Assembly (NCBI GenBank): GCA_013792005.1
Contig: VMSU01000190.1
Location: forward strand, 29,611 to 93,610
Source of the DNA: Desulfobulbaceae bacterium
Lineage (GTDB): Bacteria > Desulfobacterota > Desulfobulbia > Desulfobulbales > VMSU01
Direction of reading: 5' to 3'
DNA: 64,000 nt
In this document: one piece after another, positions 33,765-42,166 of the stretch
Layout of the letters: each line of letters opens with the position of its first letter
Position numbering within the stretch: the stretch's first letter is position 1
The notes under the pieces: model-generated
What the model saw: the letters and a program-made list of their open reading frames with translations, nothing else
The model's database searches: none
What the model was told of the DNA's origin: nothing
Translations under genes and position numbers: made by a program

Positions 33765-36052
33765 TACCATTACGGCCGACACTGCGTGAAGATCTGCAGA
33801 TCATCCCGCGCCACGACGAGGAGGGACGCTGCCGCTACCTGCTCAAGGACCCTATCAGCACTGAAGTTTTCGATTTCGGAGCGGAAGAGCATTTTCTCTG
33901 TGAGCGTTTCGATGGTGTCCAGCAGTTGCCTGCGGTTAGAGAGGCCTTTGCTGCCAGTTTTGGAGTGGTTATCGCCACTGAATCACTGGAGGCCTTTGTC
34001 CGCTACCTTGGAGCGCTGGGCCTTCTCAAACGGCCCACTGGGGAGGAGACTGTCGCTGCCCATGATCAGGGGATGCATTACCGTCTCTGTAATCCTGACC
34101 GGTTTCTCGGGGTTTTTGCCTCCTTGTTTAGCTGGTGCTTCTCTTGGGTTGGACTCGCAGTTGTCGGAATGCTCGCCTTTTTCGCCTTAGGGGTGGCAAT
34201 GCGGCACGGTAGCGATTTTATATTCGGGCTTCGCTTCATTCCTAAAGAAGAGTTGGTCTTAGCTATTCCCCTCTATTGGATACTGTTCATCAATCCCTTA
34301 TCTGAAACTGCCAAGGCCCTGTCTTGTCGAGTTAATGGAGGTCATGTCTACGAGTTTTGTTTCTCCTGGGTTTTTCGGGTGGTACCGCATTTTTTTGTCA
34401 ATGTCAGTGAGGTGTTCTGGGTGATGGATAAAGCAGCGCGGATGCGGGTTCTTCGAGCCGGGCTCATTGTTCAGATATTTCTGGTAAGTGTCGGACTTCT
34501 TTTTTGGAATAACGTGGATCCTGCAACGCCACTCCAAACTTTTTTCGTTATCTTTACTCTTGCCGCTACAGCGAATCTTTTCTTTAATGCCCTGCCTTTT
34601 ATCCAAAAAGACGGGTATTTTTTACTGGCTACCTATCTTGAGGATGGGAATCTTTGGGACCGTGCCCGGGCCTTGGTTAAGTCGTGGGTATTACGTCGTC
34701 CCTTGCCGGAGCCACTTTCTCGCCAGGAACAAATGAGATTCAAATGGTTTGGAGGCCTTTTTTACATCGTGCAGTATGGTCTGCTCTATATTCTGATGGG
34801 GATTGCGGGGTATCAACTGATGACCAGGCTCAAGGGCATCGGAGCGCTGCTCTTTATGGTTATTTTAGTTCTTCGCTTCGAGCCATTCCTTGCTGAACAG
34901 TTTCGTAAGTTGCGATCACTCATCCCCTTGCCTCGATTCGGTAATCAGGTTGGCAGGGTTTGGCTGTCCCGTCTGGTTTGGATCATTTGCTTGATGGGAA
35001 TAGTTTTGGTCTGTTTTCTGCCGTATCCGTACGAAGTTGGAGGCAACTTTCGTATTGTGCCAGCCACTCAGTATGGTGTCCGCGCTCAGGTGGAGGGAGA
35101 AATCGAAACTGTCCTTGTTGGTGAGGGGCAAGTGGTTAAGGCCGGTGAGTTGATTGCCAAGATCCGTGAACGCGATTATCGGATGAAGGTGGAGGCGACA
35201 CAAGCATCGGTAGATGACCTTCAGGCCCGTCTGAATCTTTTAAAGGAAGGAAAAAAACCTGAGGAGATCGCCCTTGCCGAACAGCAGGTAAACTCCGCGA
35301 CTAAAAGTTTTGATTACAGTTCCGCCCAAGCTCGGCGATATGAGGACATGTTTAAGAATAGAGCCGTTTCTGCCGAGGACCGAGAGAATATTATGCGCAC
35401 TCGAGATCTTGATCTTGAACGTCTGGAGCTTGCCCGGCGCAACCTCATTCTTCAGAAAAGCGGTCCGCGCAGCTCTGAAATTCAGGCGTTGGAAGCGGAA
35501 TTGCGCCTACAGGAAGTTCTCCTTGCTCATGCCAAGCAGGATCTTGTCTTAACCTCCGTGCTCAGTCCGATTGATGGACGGGTGATTACCCCAAATATCC
35601 AACAGATCAGAGGACAACGTCTGATGGAGGGTGATCTGTTGCTGGTGATCGAGGATACCAGTTTCGTCCGGGCCGAAGTTGAAATTTCAGAGGATGATAT
35701 CAGTGATGTCACAACAGGTTCGGAAATAACCTTCAGGGCATGGTCTGATCCTCTAGTTAATTTTCAGGGTAAGGTGGAAGAGATCGCCCCGGTGGCTTAT
35801 GACAAGAGTCTTAAAAGGGTACGACGGGCGTTGTCGTTGAAGGAGGAGACTTTTGAACAACGAGAAATACTTCGTGATCAGGGCAAGGCTGTCCGCCTGC
35901 TCTGTGCCCTTGATCTTCCTGAAGATGCTATTATCAAAACTGACATGACAGGGTGGGCAAAAATCGAAAGTGCCCCACGACCGGTGGGGGTTGCCTTTAC
36001 TCGTTGGTTCATGCGCTTTCTTTTTGTCGAGGTCTGGTCCTGGATTCCTTGA
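33761..36052 (+). CDS. PqqD-like / M50-like membrane / HlyD-type adaptor fusion
   Basis: The 763-residue protein has an N-terminal PqqD-like region (1-105). A multi-spanning membrane part (about 125-420) resembles site-2-protease (M50) membrane proteins, and after residue 430 comes a HlyD-like periplasmic adaptor: a barrel-sandwich half (VRAQVEGEIETVLVGEGQVVKAGELI), a long coiled coil, and SPIDGRVITP. The M50 HExxH site reads S181-E-T-A-K185, so protease activity is probably lost, while N276-ALPFIQKD284-G keeps the second metal-site motif. It uses a GTG start and overlaps the TPR-PilZ gene by four bases. With the TolC-like protein downstream it should form an envelope-spanning export route. 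No ABC or RND pump is adjacent. Confidence 0.82.
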   Translation: MIPLRPTLREDLQIIPRHDEEGRCRYLLKDPISTEVFDFGAEEHFLCERFDGVQQLPAVREAFAASFGVVIATESLEAFVRYLGALGLLKRPTGEETVAAHDQGMHYRLCNPDRFLGVFASLFSWCFSWVGLAVVGMLAFFALGVAMRHGSDFIFGLRFIPKEELVLAIPLYWILFINPLSETAKALSCRVNGGHVYEFCFSWVFRVVPHFFVNVSEVFWVMDKAARMRVLRAGLIVQIFLVSVGLLFWNNVDPATPLQTFFVIFTLAATANLFFNALPFIQKDGYFLLATYLEDGNLWDRARALVKSWVLRRPLPEPLSRQEQMRFKWFGGLFYIVQYGLLYILMGIAGYQLMTRLKGIGALLFMVILVLRFEPFLAEQFRKLRSLIPLPRFGNQVGRVWLSRLVWIICLMGIVLVCFLPYPYEVGGNFRIVPATQYGVRAQVEGEIETVLVGEGQVVKAGELIAKIRERDYRMKVEATQASVDDLQARLNLLKEGKKPEEIALAEQQVNSATKSFDYSSAQARRYEDMFKNRAVSAEDRENIMRTRDLDLERLELARRNLILQKSGPRSSEIQALEAELRLQEVLLAHAKQDLVLTSVLSPIDGRVITPNIQQIRGQRLMEGDLLLVIEDTSFVRAEVEISEDDISDVTTGSEITFRAWSDPLVNFQGKVEEIAPVAYDKSLKRVRRALSLKEETFEQREILRDQGKAVRLLCALDLPEDAIIKTDMTGWAKIESAPRPVGVAFTRWFMRFLFVEVWSWIP

Positions 36053-36078
36053 TGAAACTTATACCCCGAGGAGTATCT

Positions 36079-37623
36079 ATGTTACAGTGTCCAATCTACA
36101 GGCAGACAATTGCGATTATTCTGGGTTTAACCTTGGTCTTCGGCAGCTCTGGTGTGCAAGCGGAGGCGCTTTCTCTGGAAGAGGCCTATCGTTTGGCACT
36201 TATTACCCATGAACGTATTGGCATTGCCGGGCAAGAGGTGAAGAAAAGTGAACTGCTGCCGAAAAAGGCGCTGAGTATCATGCTTCCTCACGCTAGTATT
36301 GACGGCTCTTATGTGCTGCTTGACGATGAAATGACCAAAACCACTCGGTCTCATCTCTCGGCACCTCCGTTTATCGACCAAGACATCATGGTAGGTCCTA
36401 CCGTGGTCGCTCTTGAAGATCAAGTGGGCGCTACTTTTACCCTGCGGCAATCTATCTATAGAGGAGAGTTTTTTCCCCTTAGGAAGGCAGCTGCTCATAA
36501 GATTGAGCACAGTCGCGAAAGCCTTTTTGAGACCATCCAAGGTATTTTTTTTGATGTGGCAACAGTCTATTATGAAGGTGTTACCGCCAAGGCTCTGATT
36601 AAGACCTCGGAGGAAATGATCGTAGTTGCACAAAATGGATTGGATAATGCCCATTCCAAAGTTAATGCCGGAAAATTAACCGAGGACGCGGTACATCTTG
36701 CTCAACTCAATGTGAGTCGCGCTGAGCGTCAACTTATTATTGCCCGGCAACGACTGAAGTTCGCCAAAGATGTTCTTGGGCGATTCACTGGTCAGGAAAA
36801 TGCTGTGGATGATATCGTGGATCCAACGTTACGTGTTCCCCGTCAGGATGATTTTGACGCCCTGTTGGAGATTGCCTATGCTAACCGCTTTGATCTTAAA
36901 GTTGCCAAGATCAACATTGAGCTGGCGCGCGATGATTTGGATATTTCGAAGAGCAAGAATTATCCGGTCATGGACGCGGAGTGGAAATATTTCTGGTATA
37001 ATGAGGAGCCTCCTTCAATGGATCAGGAATTTTGGGCAGCCTCGGTCAAGCTTTCCGTGCCTCTTTTTGAAGGAGGAGCCCGGACCCAGGAGGTACGGGA
37101 AAAAACGATCACGCAGGAGCAGGTTCGCTCGGCATATACCAATCTTACAAAAGACATTCGGCTTGAGGTGGAGGAGAGCCTTCTGATGATTAATGTTCAG
37201 GAGGCGACTCTTGATAATATCCGTCAGCAGGTGGAGGCGGCGAAAAAAAATCATCAGATTATCTCTGCCCGCTATGAGTTTGGCGCTGCCACATCCCTTG
37301 AAAATGATCAGGCTTTTGCCGCTTTAAACAACGCCAGGACTCAGTTGGATAGTGAGATCTACAATTATCAGATGGCATTACTTAAACTGGAAAAAGTGCT
37401 TGGTGTTTTTAATCAAGATCTTATCAAAGAAAAATTTTCCAAGGAGAAGCACGGGACTTGGCAAGAGGGGAAGAAAGAGGTGTCGATCAGTCCTAGTCGG
37501 CTGGCGCTTGACTTAACAACAACATCTGATTTTAGTTGGGGCAGGGCATCCGTTTCATCAATGTCCGGGAGGCCACTCTCGGAAACATCTGACAGCAGAT
37601 TGTGCGCTATGGTCTCTGAATAA
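36079..37623 (+). CDS. TolC-like outer membrane efflux protein
   Basis: The open frame extends upstream to 35953 and an ATG at 36052 overlaps the adaptor stop. However, ATG 36079 has a GAGGAG site (36068-36073) five bases before it and directly starts a signal peptide (hydrophobic core TIAIILGLTLVFGSS, cleavage near VQA-EA). The 514-residue product has two OEP-type helical repeats, with ALSLEEAYRLAL opening and RFDLKVAKINIELARDDL and SARYEFGAATSLENDQAFAAL further on. It forms the outer-membrane channel that pairs with the HlyD-like adaptor upstream. About 60 C-terminal residues after the last helix are Ser/Thr-rich and not family-like. Confidence 0.88.
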   Translation: MLQCPIYRQTIAIILGLTLVFGSSGVQAEALSLEEAYRLALITHERIGIAGQEVKKSELLPKKALSIMLPHASIDGSYVLLDDEMTKTTRSHLSAPPFIDQDIMVGPTVVALEDQVGATFTLRQSIYRGEFFPLRKAAAHKIEHSRESLFETIQGIFFDVATVYYEGVTAKALIKTSEEMIVVAQNGLDNAHSKVNAGKLTEDAVHLAQLNVSRAERQLIIARQRLKFAKDVLGRFTGQENAVDDIVDPTLRVPRQDDFDALLEIAYANRFDLKVAKINIELARDDLDISKSKNYPVMDAEWKYFWYNEEPPSMDQEFWAASVKLSVPLFEGGARTQEVREKTITQEQVRSAYTNLTKDIRLEVEESLLMINVQEATLDNIRQQVEAAKKNHQIISARYEFGAATSLENDQAFAALNNARTQLDSEIYNYQMALLKLEKVLGVFNQDLIKEKFSKEKHGTWQEGKKEVSISPSRLALDLTTTSDFSWGRASVSSMSGRPLSETSDSRLCAMVSE

Positions 37624-37690
37624 CCCGTTGCTTAGAAAAGATGGCTTTTTGCAATAGTGCGGTATTTCTGGGATGTCAATCTTGACAATC

Positions 37691-37910
37691 TCGCAAAAAA
37701 GTCCGGGGATGGCTAAGCAGGTAAGCGAGCCTGCGAGACTCCGAAAGGTGCGATATACAGGTAAGCGATCGAAGAGAGACTCCGAGGCGCTGGGTGTGTT
37801 TTGTGAGTGAGGCCATACATATGGTATGCCGAACGAGCAAAACCGCCACGCAATTCAGTTCAATCCCCGCTGGTGTTGGACGGGGACGCAGTAGATCGGA
37901 CTTTTTGCGA
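37691..37910. repeat. MITE-like element with terminal inverted repeats, copy B
   Basis: Left end TCGCAAAAAAGTCCG (37691-37705) is an inverted match of right end CGGACTTTTTGCGA (37897-37910). Inside are GGGGATGGCTAAGCA, CGCTGGGTGTGTTTTGTGAG and ATACATATGGTATGCCGAAC, also present in inverted orientation at 24597-24742. Copy B has extra imperfect repeats (GTAAGCGAGCCTGCGAGACTCCG / GTAAGCGATCG..GAGACTCCG). It has no coding capacity, so any movement would need a transposase in trans. Confidence 0.78.
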
Positions 37911-37933
37911 CGCCATCAATCCTGAGGAATAAA

Positions 37934-38938
37934 ATGAAGCTATTATGCATCTCTTGTCTTTTGACCCTGGGTATTTTTTTTATGAACGGCTGTGTGCCGC
38001 CCGCCCCTTCTGCTGCTGATAGCGCCCAACGGTCTGGGACCACTGCTATGCACAAATTACAGCATGGCGGACTTACCCGTACTTTTGCGCTCTATCTCCC
38101 CGTACGATACAATCCCAGCGTCAGTCATCCTCTGGTTATCGCGCTTCATGGCGGTGGCGGCGACGCCAAGAAATGGCCCACCTACACAAATAATGGTTTT
38201 GAGCGTCTTGCTGATCGGGACCAGTTTCTTCTCATCTACCCAGAAGGCATTGAAGGGCAATGGAACGACAAACGTGGCGTCAAGGATTTTGCCGCCCAGC
38301 GGGATAATGTTGATGATGTCGGATTTATTGGGGTGCTTATTGATTATCTTGTATCCAATTACCCGGTGGACCGTGATCGTATCTATGTTGCCGGCGCTTC
38401 CAACGGCGGGATGATGGCCAATTATGTGGGGGCGCAGTTCTCGGATAAAGTGGCTGCCATCGCCACGGTTATCGCCTCTATTCCAGATAATCTTCTCCCG
38501 CTCATGCATCCAAAGCAGCCCCTTTCCGTACTGATGATTAACGGTTCCGAAGATCCCTTGGTGCGTTGGAAAGGTGGTGTGGTGAAGTTCGGCAAGAAGG
38601 AGACCGGGTCAGTGATCCCGGTGGAAAAGACCTTACAGTTCTGGGTTAATCACAATAAGCTTAATTCTCAGCCGAAGGTGATTGATCTGCCGGACAAGAA
38701 TCCTGAGGATGGTACCAGGATAACTCGGTCCGTCTATCAGGGTGGGGGGGCGAGCGCCGAGGTGGTCCTCTATACGGTAAAGGGCGGAGGTCATACCTGG
38801 CCAGCCTTTGAGGATAAACGCGGACCGCTTATGAAGTTGATGGTGGATAAACTGGTTGGCAAGAAGAGTCGGAATTTGGACGCCTGCCAGACCATTTGGG
38901 AATTTTTCAAGAGTCATCCTAAAATACGGACACAATAG
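37934..38938 (+). CDS. PHB-depolymerase/feruloyl-esterase-like lipoprotein esterase
   Basis: The 334-residue alpha/beta hydrolase has a lipoprotein-type signal (hydrophobic LLTLGIFF, then MNGC near residue 20). The CE1/PhaZ-like core has PLVIALHGGGGDAKKW, nucleophile Ser156 in AGASNGGMM, and a C-terminal GGGHTWP that carries the catalytic histidine. Such enzymes hydrolyse ester bonds of hydroxyalkanoate oligomers or feruloyl esters. Attached to the envelope, it could process an exported ester-linked product. It lies just after the palindromic element downstream of the TolC-like gene, so its link with the cluster is uncertain. Confidence 0.85.
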   Translation: MKLLCISCLLTLGIFFMNGCVPPAPSAADSAQRSGTTAMHKLQHGGLTRTFALYLPVRYNPSVSHPLVIALHGGGGDAKKWPTYTNNGFERLADRDQFLLIYPEGIEGQWNDKRGVKDFAAQRDNVDDVGFIGVLIDYLVSNYPVDRDRIYVAGASNGGMMANYVGAQFSDKVAAIATVIASIPDNLLPLMHPKQPLSVLMINGSEDPLVRWKGGVVKFGKKETGSVIPVEKTLQFWVNHNKLNSQPKVIDLPDKNPEDGTRITRSVYQGGGASAEVVLYTVKGGGHTWPAFEDKRGPLMKLMVDKLVGKKSRNLDACQTIWEFFKSHPKIRTQ

Positions 38939-38943
38939 AACTC

Positions 38944-39513
38944 ATGATTGCTGATGAAATAGTTGTAGTATCCGGTCTGCCACGATCGGGCACATCGATG
39001 ATGATGTCCATGCTCTCTGCCGGAGGAATTGCGCCACTTAAGGATGAGCTTCGTCAGGCTGACGAGGACAACCCTCGGGGCTATTGGGAGGATGATCGGG
39101 TTAAACGGCTTAAGGATGACAGTTCCTGGATGGGTGAGGCCCGTGGCAAAGTGGTAAAGGTTGTTTCGGCGCTGCTTCCCTGTTTGCCGTCCCAGTTTCA
39201 ATATCGGGTCATCTTCATGGAGAGGGCTCTACCTGAAATTCTTGCCTCCCAGAACAAGATGCTTGAGAGGAGCGGTCGGCAACCGGCAGCCACCGACGAC
39301 AAGATGACAGTATTTTACTCCCAGCATCTCGATAAGATCCGGGGCTGGCTAGCGACACAAGCTAATGTTACAACGCAGTTTCTTTCCTTCAGCGAAGTCG
39401 TTCGCGATCCTCGGCAGGCAGCTGATGATGTTGCTACTTTTCTCACCCAGCCTTTGGATATTGCCCAGATGGTGTCGGTGGTGGATGCCGCTCTCTACCG
39501 CAAAAGAGCCTGA
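38944..39513 (+). CDS. Sulfotransferase-family P-loop protein
   Basis: The 189-residue protein opens with VVVSGLPRSGTSMMMSML, the 5'-phosphosulfate (PAPS) loop of sulfotransferases. Near the end SFSEVVRDPRQAADDVATFL resembles the usual C-terminal R-DP motif region. It is shorter than most sulfotransferases (250-300 residues). Its start lies six bases after the esterase stop, so the two are probably co-transcribed. PAPS-dependent sulfation of a lipid or glycan is possible, but the substrate cannot be read from the sequence. Confidence 0.75.
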   Translation: MIADEIVVVSGLPRSGTSMMMSMLSAGGIAPLKDELRQADEDNPRGYWEDDRVKRLKDDSSWMGEARGKVVKVVSALLPCLPSQFQYRVIFMERALPEILASQNKMLERSGRQPAATDDKMTVFYSQHLDKIRGWLATQANVTTQFLSFSEVVRDPRQAADDVATFLTQPLDIAQMVSVVDAALYRKRA

Positions 39514-39642
39514 TCTGCTAGAGGGCGGTAATAATTGATCTCCCCTCCTGGCTTCAACAGCGCAAACCTATTCTCCTGGGACCTTTTTTAGGCGTTTGAA
39601 GGAGGTCCAAGATAAGACAACTTAAAACTTGGAGGTCATGCC

Positions 39643-41526
39643 ATGCGAAGTGGAGTTCAGGAGCAAAAGAGACAGGATCGAGCGGGAGTTCAGGGGATAT
39701 CGGCGAGAGGGATTCTGGTGACAGCCCTGTCATTGTCAGTATGGTGCCTCATCCCTAGCATCGAGCCTCTGGCTGCCCTACACAGAGTGCAGTCGGATGA
39801 AAGCCGGGCTTTCTTGACTCTTTCAGCCACGGAATCGGCAAGCCAACGCACCGGAACCGGTCAATATATTCCCCGCTTACGACTGCAAACACCTGAAGAC
39901 ACATCTGCCGGGATAAACAGCTCTGGGCCGCGAACTGGCCTTATCGGCATTGGTGATAGCCTGACCCATGGCACTATGGATGCCACCAATAACCAGATTA
40001 ACACCTCGAACGCCTATCTGCAGAAGGTCGCTGATTCTCTGGCGGCGGAGATCCCCTTGCTGTTTTCACAGCCCTATTTCAATGAGCAGGAGAAGCGGAT
40101 TAACCCGTTCCTTATCCCTACTAATGTAGCGGTTGACGGTGACGATATCTTTTCACTGGAAGGGTTGGAGTACTATAAGCGGGTAGGTGCCATTGACAAC
40201 CTTCTCAGCCGCGACCTTGTTGCCGACCGCCTGTTGCCTGTCTTTTTGAAAGATAACTATGACAAGGTAATCTATCCCATTAATCTCTTTACCCGGAAGC
40301 CGACGTCTCAACTCGATGCGGCTATATGGTTGATGAACAACGGCGCCAGACTAGCCCGGGCGGAACGGACGGTGACGGTGTTCTGGGAAGGGAACAATGA
40401 CAGCAGTCTTGCGACCTTGGGCGGAGGCGGCAGCAATCCTCAGTTTCAGCCAATCCCTTTCGATGTGGTGAAAGATGAGCTTAAACCCGGCCTCCGACTC
40501 TTGCTTGCGATTGGCGAGCGCCAAGGCGCTATCTCCTTTGCCCCATACACTCAAGAAGCCATTGAACGCAACCTTACTGATGCTGACGATTTTTCCGCTC
40601 AATACGAAAAGGCGCTGAGCAGGTTTCTTGCCGAGACGGTTGGTGCGTCTGCGGAAAACACGGTGCTGGCAGTAACCCTACCGTATTACAGCGCCGTTGG
40701 CTATTTGATGGACTCGGAGGATCTTGAGTTCTATCTGAGCAAGATCGATCCTACATACTCCGTGCCGCCTACGTTTGTACGAGTGGCGCCGCCGGATAGT
40801 CCAATTATCAATCCCCTGCAGGGAGACAGGATCTCACTGCTTACCTTCGGCATGATGTGCGCCTATCTCAGCGCCGGTCACACGGTGGAGGAGGTTAACC
40901 GGGTTCTTGAGATAGATGGTCGGCAACGAGACGGTCTAGTGCTTTCCGAAGAGGAACAGCTGTTTATCATGACCCGCATTGACACCTTCAATGAGGCGAT
41001 CCGTGCCGTGGCTGCGGCTCATGCGCCAACGGTGCAGCTTGCGGATGTGGGGGCTTTTCTTAATGAGACCTTTCTTGGCCAGCGGGTTATCACTGTGGGT
41101 GGGCGGACATTTTCCCGAAAATGGGTGCGGGGCAATGGTTTTTCCTTGGACGGGGTCCATCCCGGCTATACCAGCCAAGCGCTTATCGCCAATCTGATCA
41201 TCGAACAACTTAACGAACTGTTGGGGATTGCTGCTCAGCCGGTGGATTTGGAAGAGGTTATCCTCCACGATCCCTATATAGACTGGGATGGTGACGGTTG
41301 GGCAGCCGGACCGGAGTATGCTTCATCTGGAATAACGCGCCTGCTCTTTATGTTTAAGGACCCTAATGACAGCGATCCTGAGGTGCAGGTGGAACTGCCG
41401 ACCAATGTCTGGGACCTGATTTCAGATACCTTGCTGGCCGAGATCCTCAATATCCCCGCCATGAAGGATGAGGCAAAACGGCGAGGAATTACCGTGGCTC
41501 CTCACTGTTTGGAGTGGGTTAATTGA
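39643..41526 (+). CDS. Exported SGNH/GDSL-family hydrolase
   Basis: The 627-residue protein has an N-terminal membrane anchor or signal (ILVTALSLSVWCLIPSI). The SGNH block I is IGIGDSLTHG with Ser106, and block V is DGVHPGY with Asp503 and His506. The segment between is much longer than in typical GDSL esterases. FWEGNNDSS could supply the block III asparagine. After the catalytic part comes a C-terminal region with DWDGDGWAAGPEY, a calcium-loop-like motif. A GGAGG site precedes the ATG. Probable role: envelope esterase or lipase of unknown substrate. Confidence 0.8.
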   Translation: MRSGVQEQKRQDRAGVQGISARGILVTALSLSVWCLIPSIEPLAALHRVQSDESRAFLTLSATESASQRTGTGQYIPRLRLQTPEDTSAGINSSGPRTGLIGIGDSLTHGTMDATNNQINTSNAYLQKVADSLAAEIPLLFSQPYFNEQEKRINPFLIPTNVAVDGDDIFSLEGLEYYKRVGAIDNLLSRDLVADRLLPVFLKDNYDKVIYPINLFTRKPTSQLDAAIWLMNNGARLARAERTVTVFWEGNNDSSLATLGGGGSNPQFQPIPFDVVKDELKPGLRLLLAIGERQGAISFAPYTQEAIERNLTDADDFSAQYEKALSRFLAETVGASAENTVLAVTLPYYSAVGYLMDSEDLEFYLSKIDPTYSVPPTFVRVAPPDSPIINPLQGDRISLLTFGMMCAYLSAGHTVEEVNRVLEIDGRQRDGLVLSEEEQLFIMTRIDTFNEAIRAVAAAHAPTVQLADVGAFLNETFLGQRVITVGGRTFSRKWVRGNGFSLDGVHPGYTSQALIANLIIEQLNELLGIAAQPVDLEEVILHDPYIDWDGDGWAAGPEYASSGITRLLFMFKDPNDSDPEVQVELPTNVWDLISDTLLAEILNIPAMKDEAKRRGITVAPHCLEWVN

Positions 41527-42166
41527 TAAACAGTAGTAAGCTCAAATTCCGTAGGTAGGCAGAAAGTAAAGATGTCAGATAGCTATCTCTGATGCGCCTG
41601 AATCAGAGCTCAATAGTTATCTTGATCCCGTCATTCTTTCGACCTTTCAAGATGTCTACCGACTCATCATAAAAACAAGAAGGGGGTGCCAGAAAATTTT
41701 GTGAGCACCCCTTCAATTTTTCAAGCATCACAGTAGTTACCATAACTTGGTACCAATGCAGGAATATTTGAGATTGCTGATCAACACATCGCACTCTAAA
41801 AAAATTAACTCCTGATCAAGCGACCTACCCCTTAATTGACATCGAGTCCTGACAGTACAACAATCGAAATTTGTCACGGAAAGCAAAGCGCGTCTATTGA
41901 GAACCATGATATTTGACGCAATCCTGACCAAGAAGGCTTTGTGCTGAAGGCTTAATGCTTGACTCTCACAAGCTTTGCTTGATAACATGAAAGTTATTCA
42001 GGAGAAATTAGTACCGTAACCCATTGAGGCACAAAAACTTATTGCACGAATCATTTCGGCGCCACTACCACACCGAAGGAGACCGGCGTCACTTGAAATT
42101 TAATAGACAGGTCCTTTCGTAGTGAGAGAGTTTGCAAAGTTCACAAAAAGGTGAAGGGGTATTCGC
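41527..42166. other. Intergenic region with one hairpin, no gene seen
   Basis: No credible frame is present. A strong hairpin AGGGGGTGC ... GCACCCCTT (41681-41712) is followed by CAATTTTTC and could terminate the SGNH hydrolase transcript. The stretch GAGCACCCCTTCAATTTTTC with the following AAG...ACCAT resembles a segment near 45339-45385, so it may belong to a small dispersed repeat. The histidine kinase ribosome site is at about 42149-42158. Confidence 0.5.

Noticed and set aside
17313..37623. Assignment of the cluster to ladderane lipid synthesis
   Set aside because: Carrier protein, reductases, methyltransferase and radical SAM content is suggestive, but ketosynthases and phytoene-desaturase-like flavoproteins are absent, so I do not name a product.
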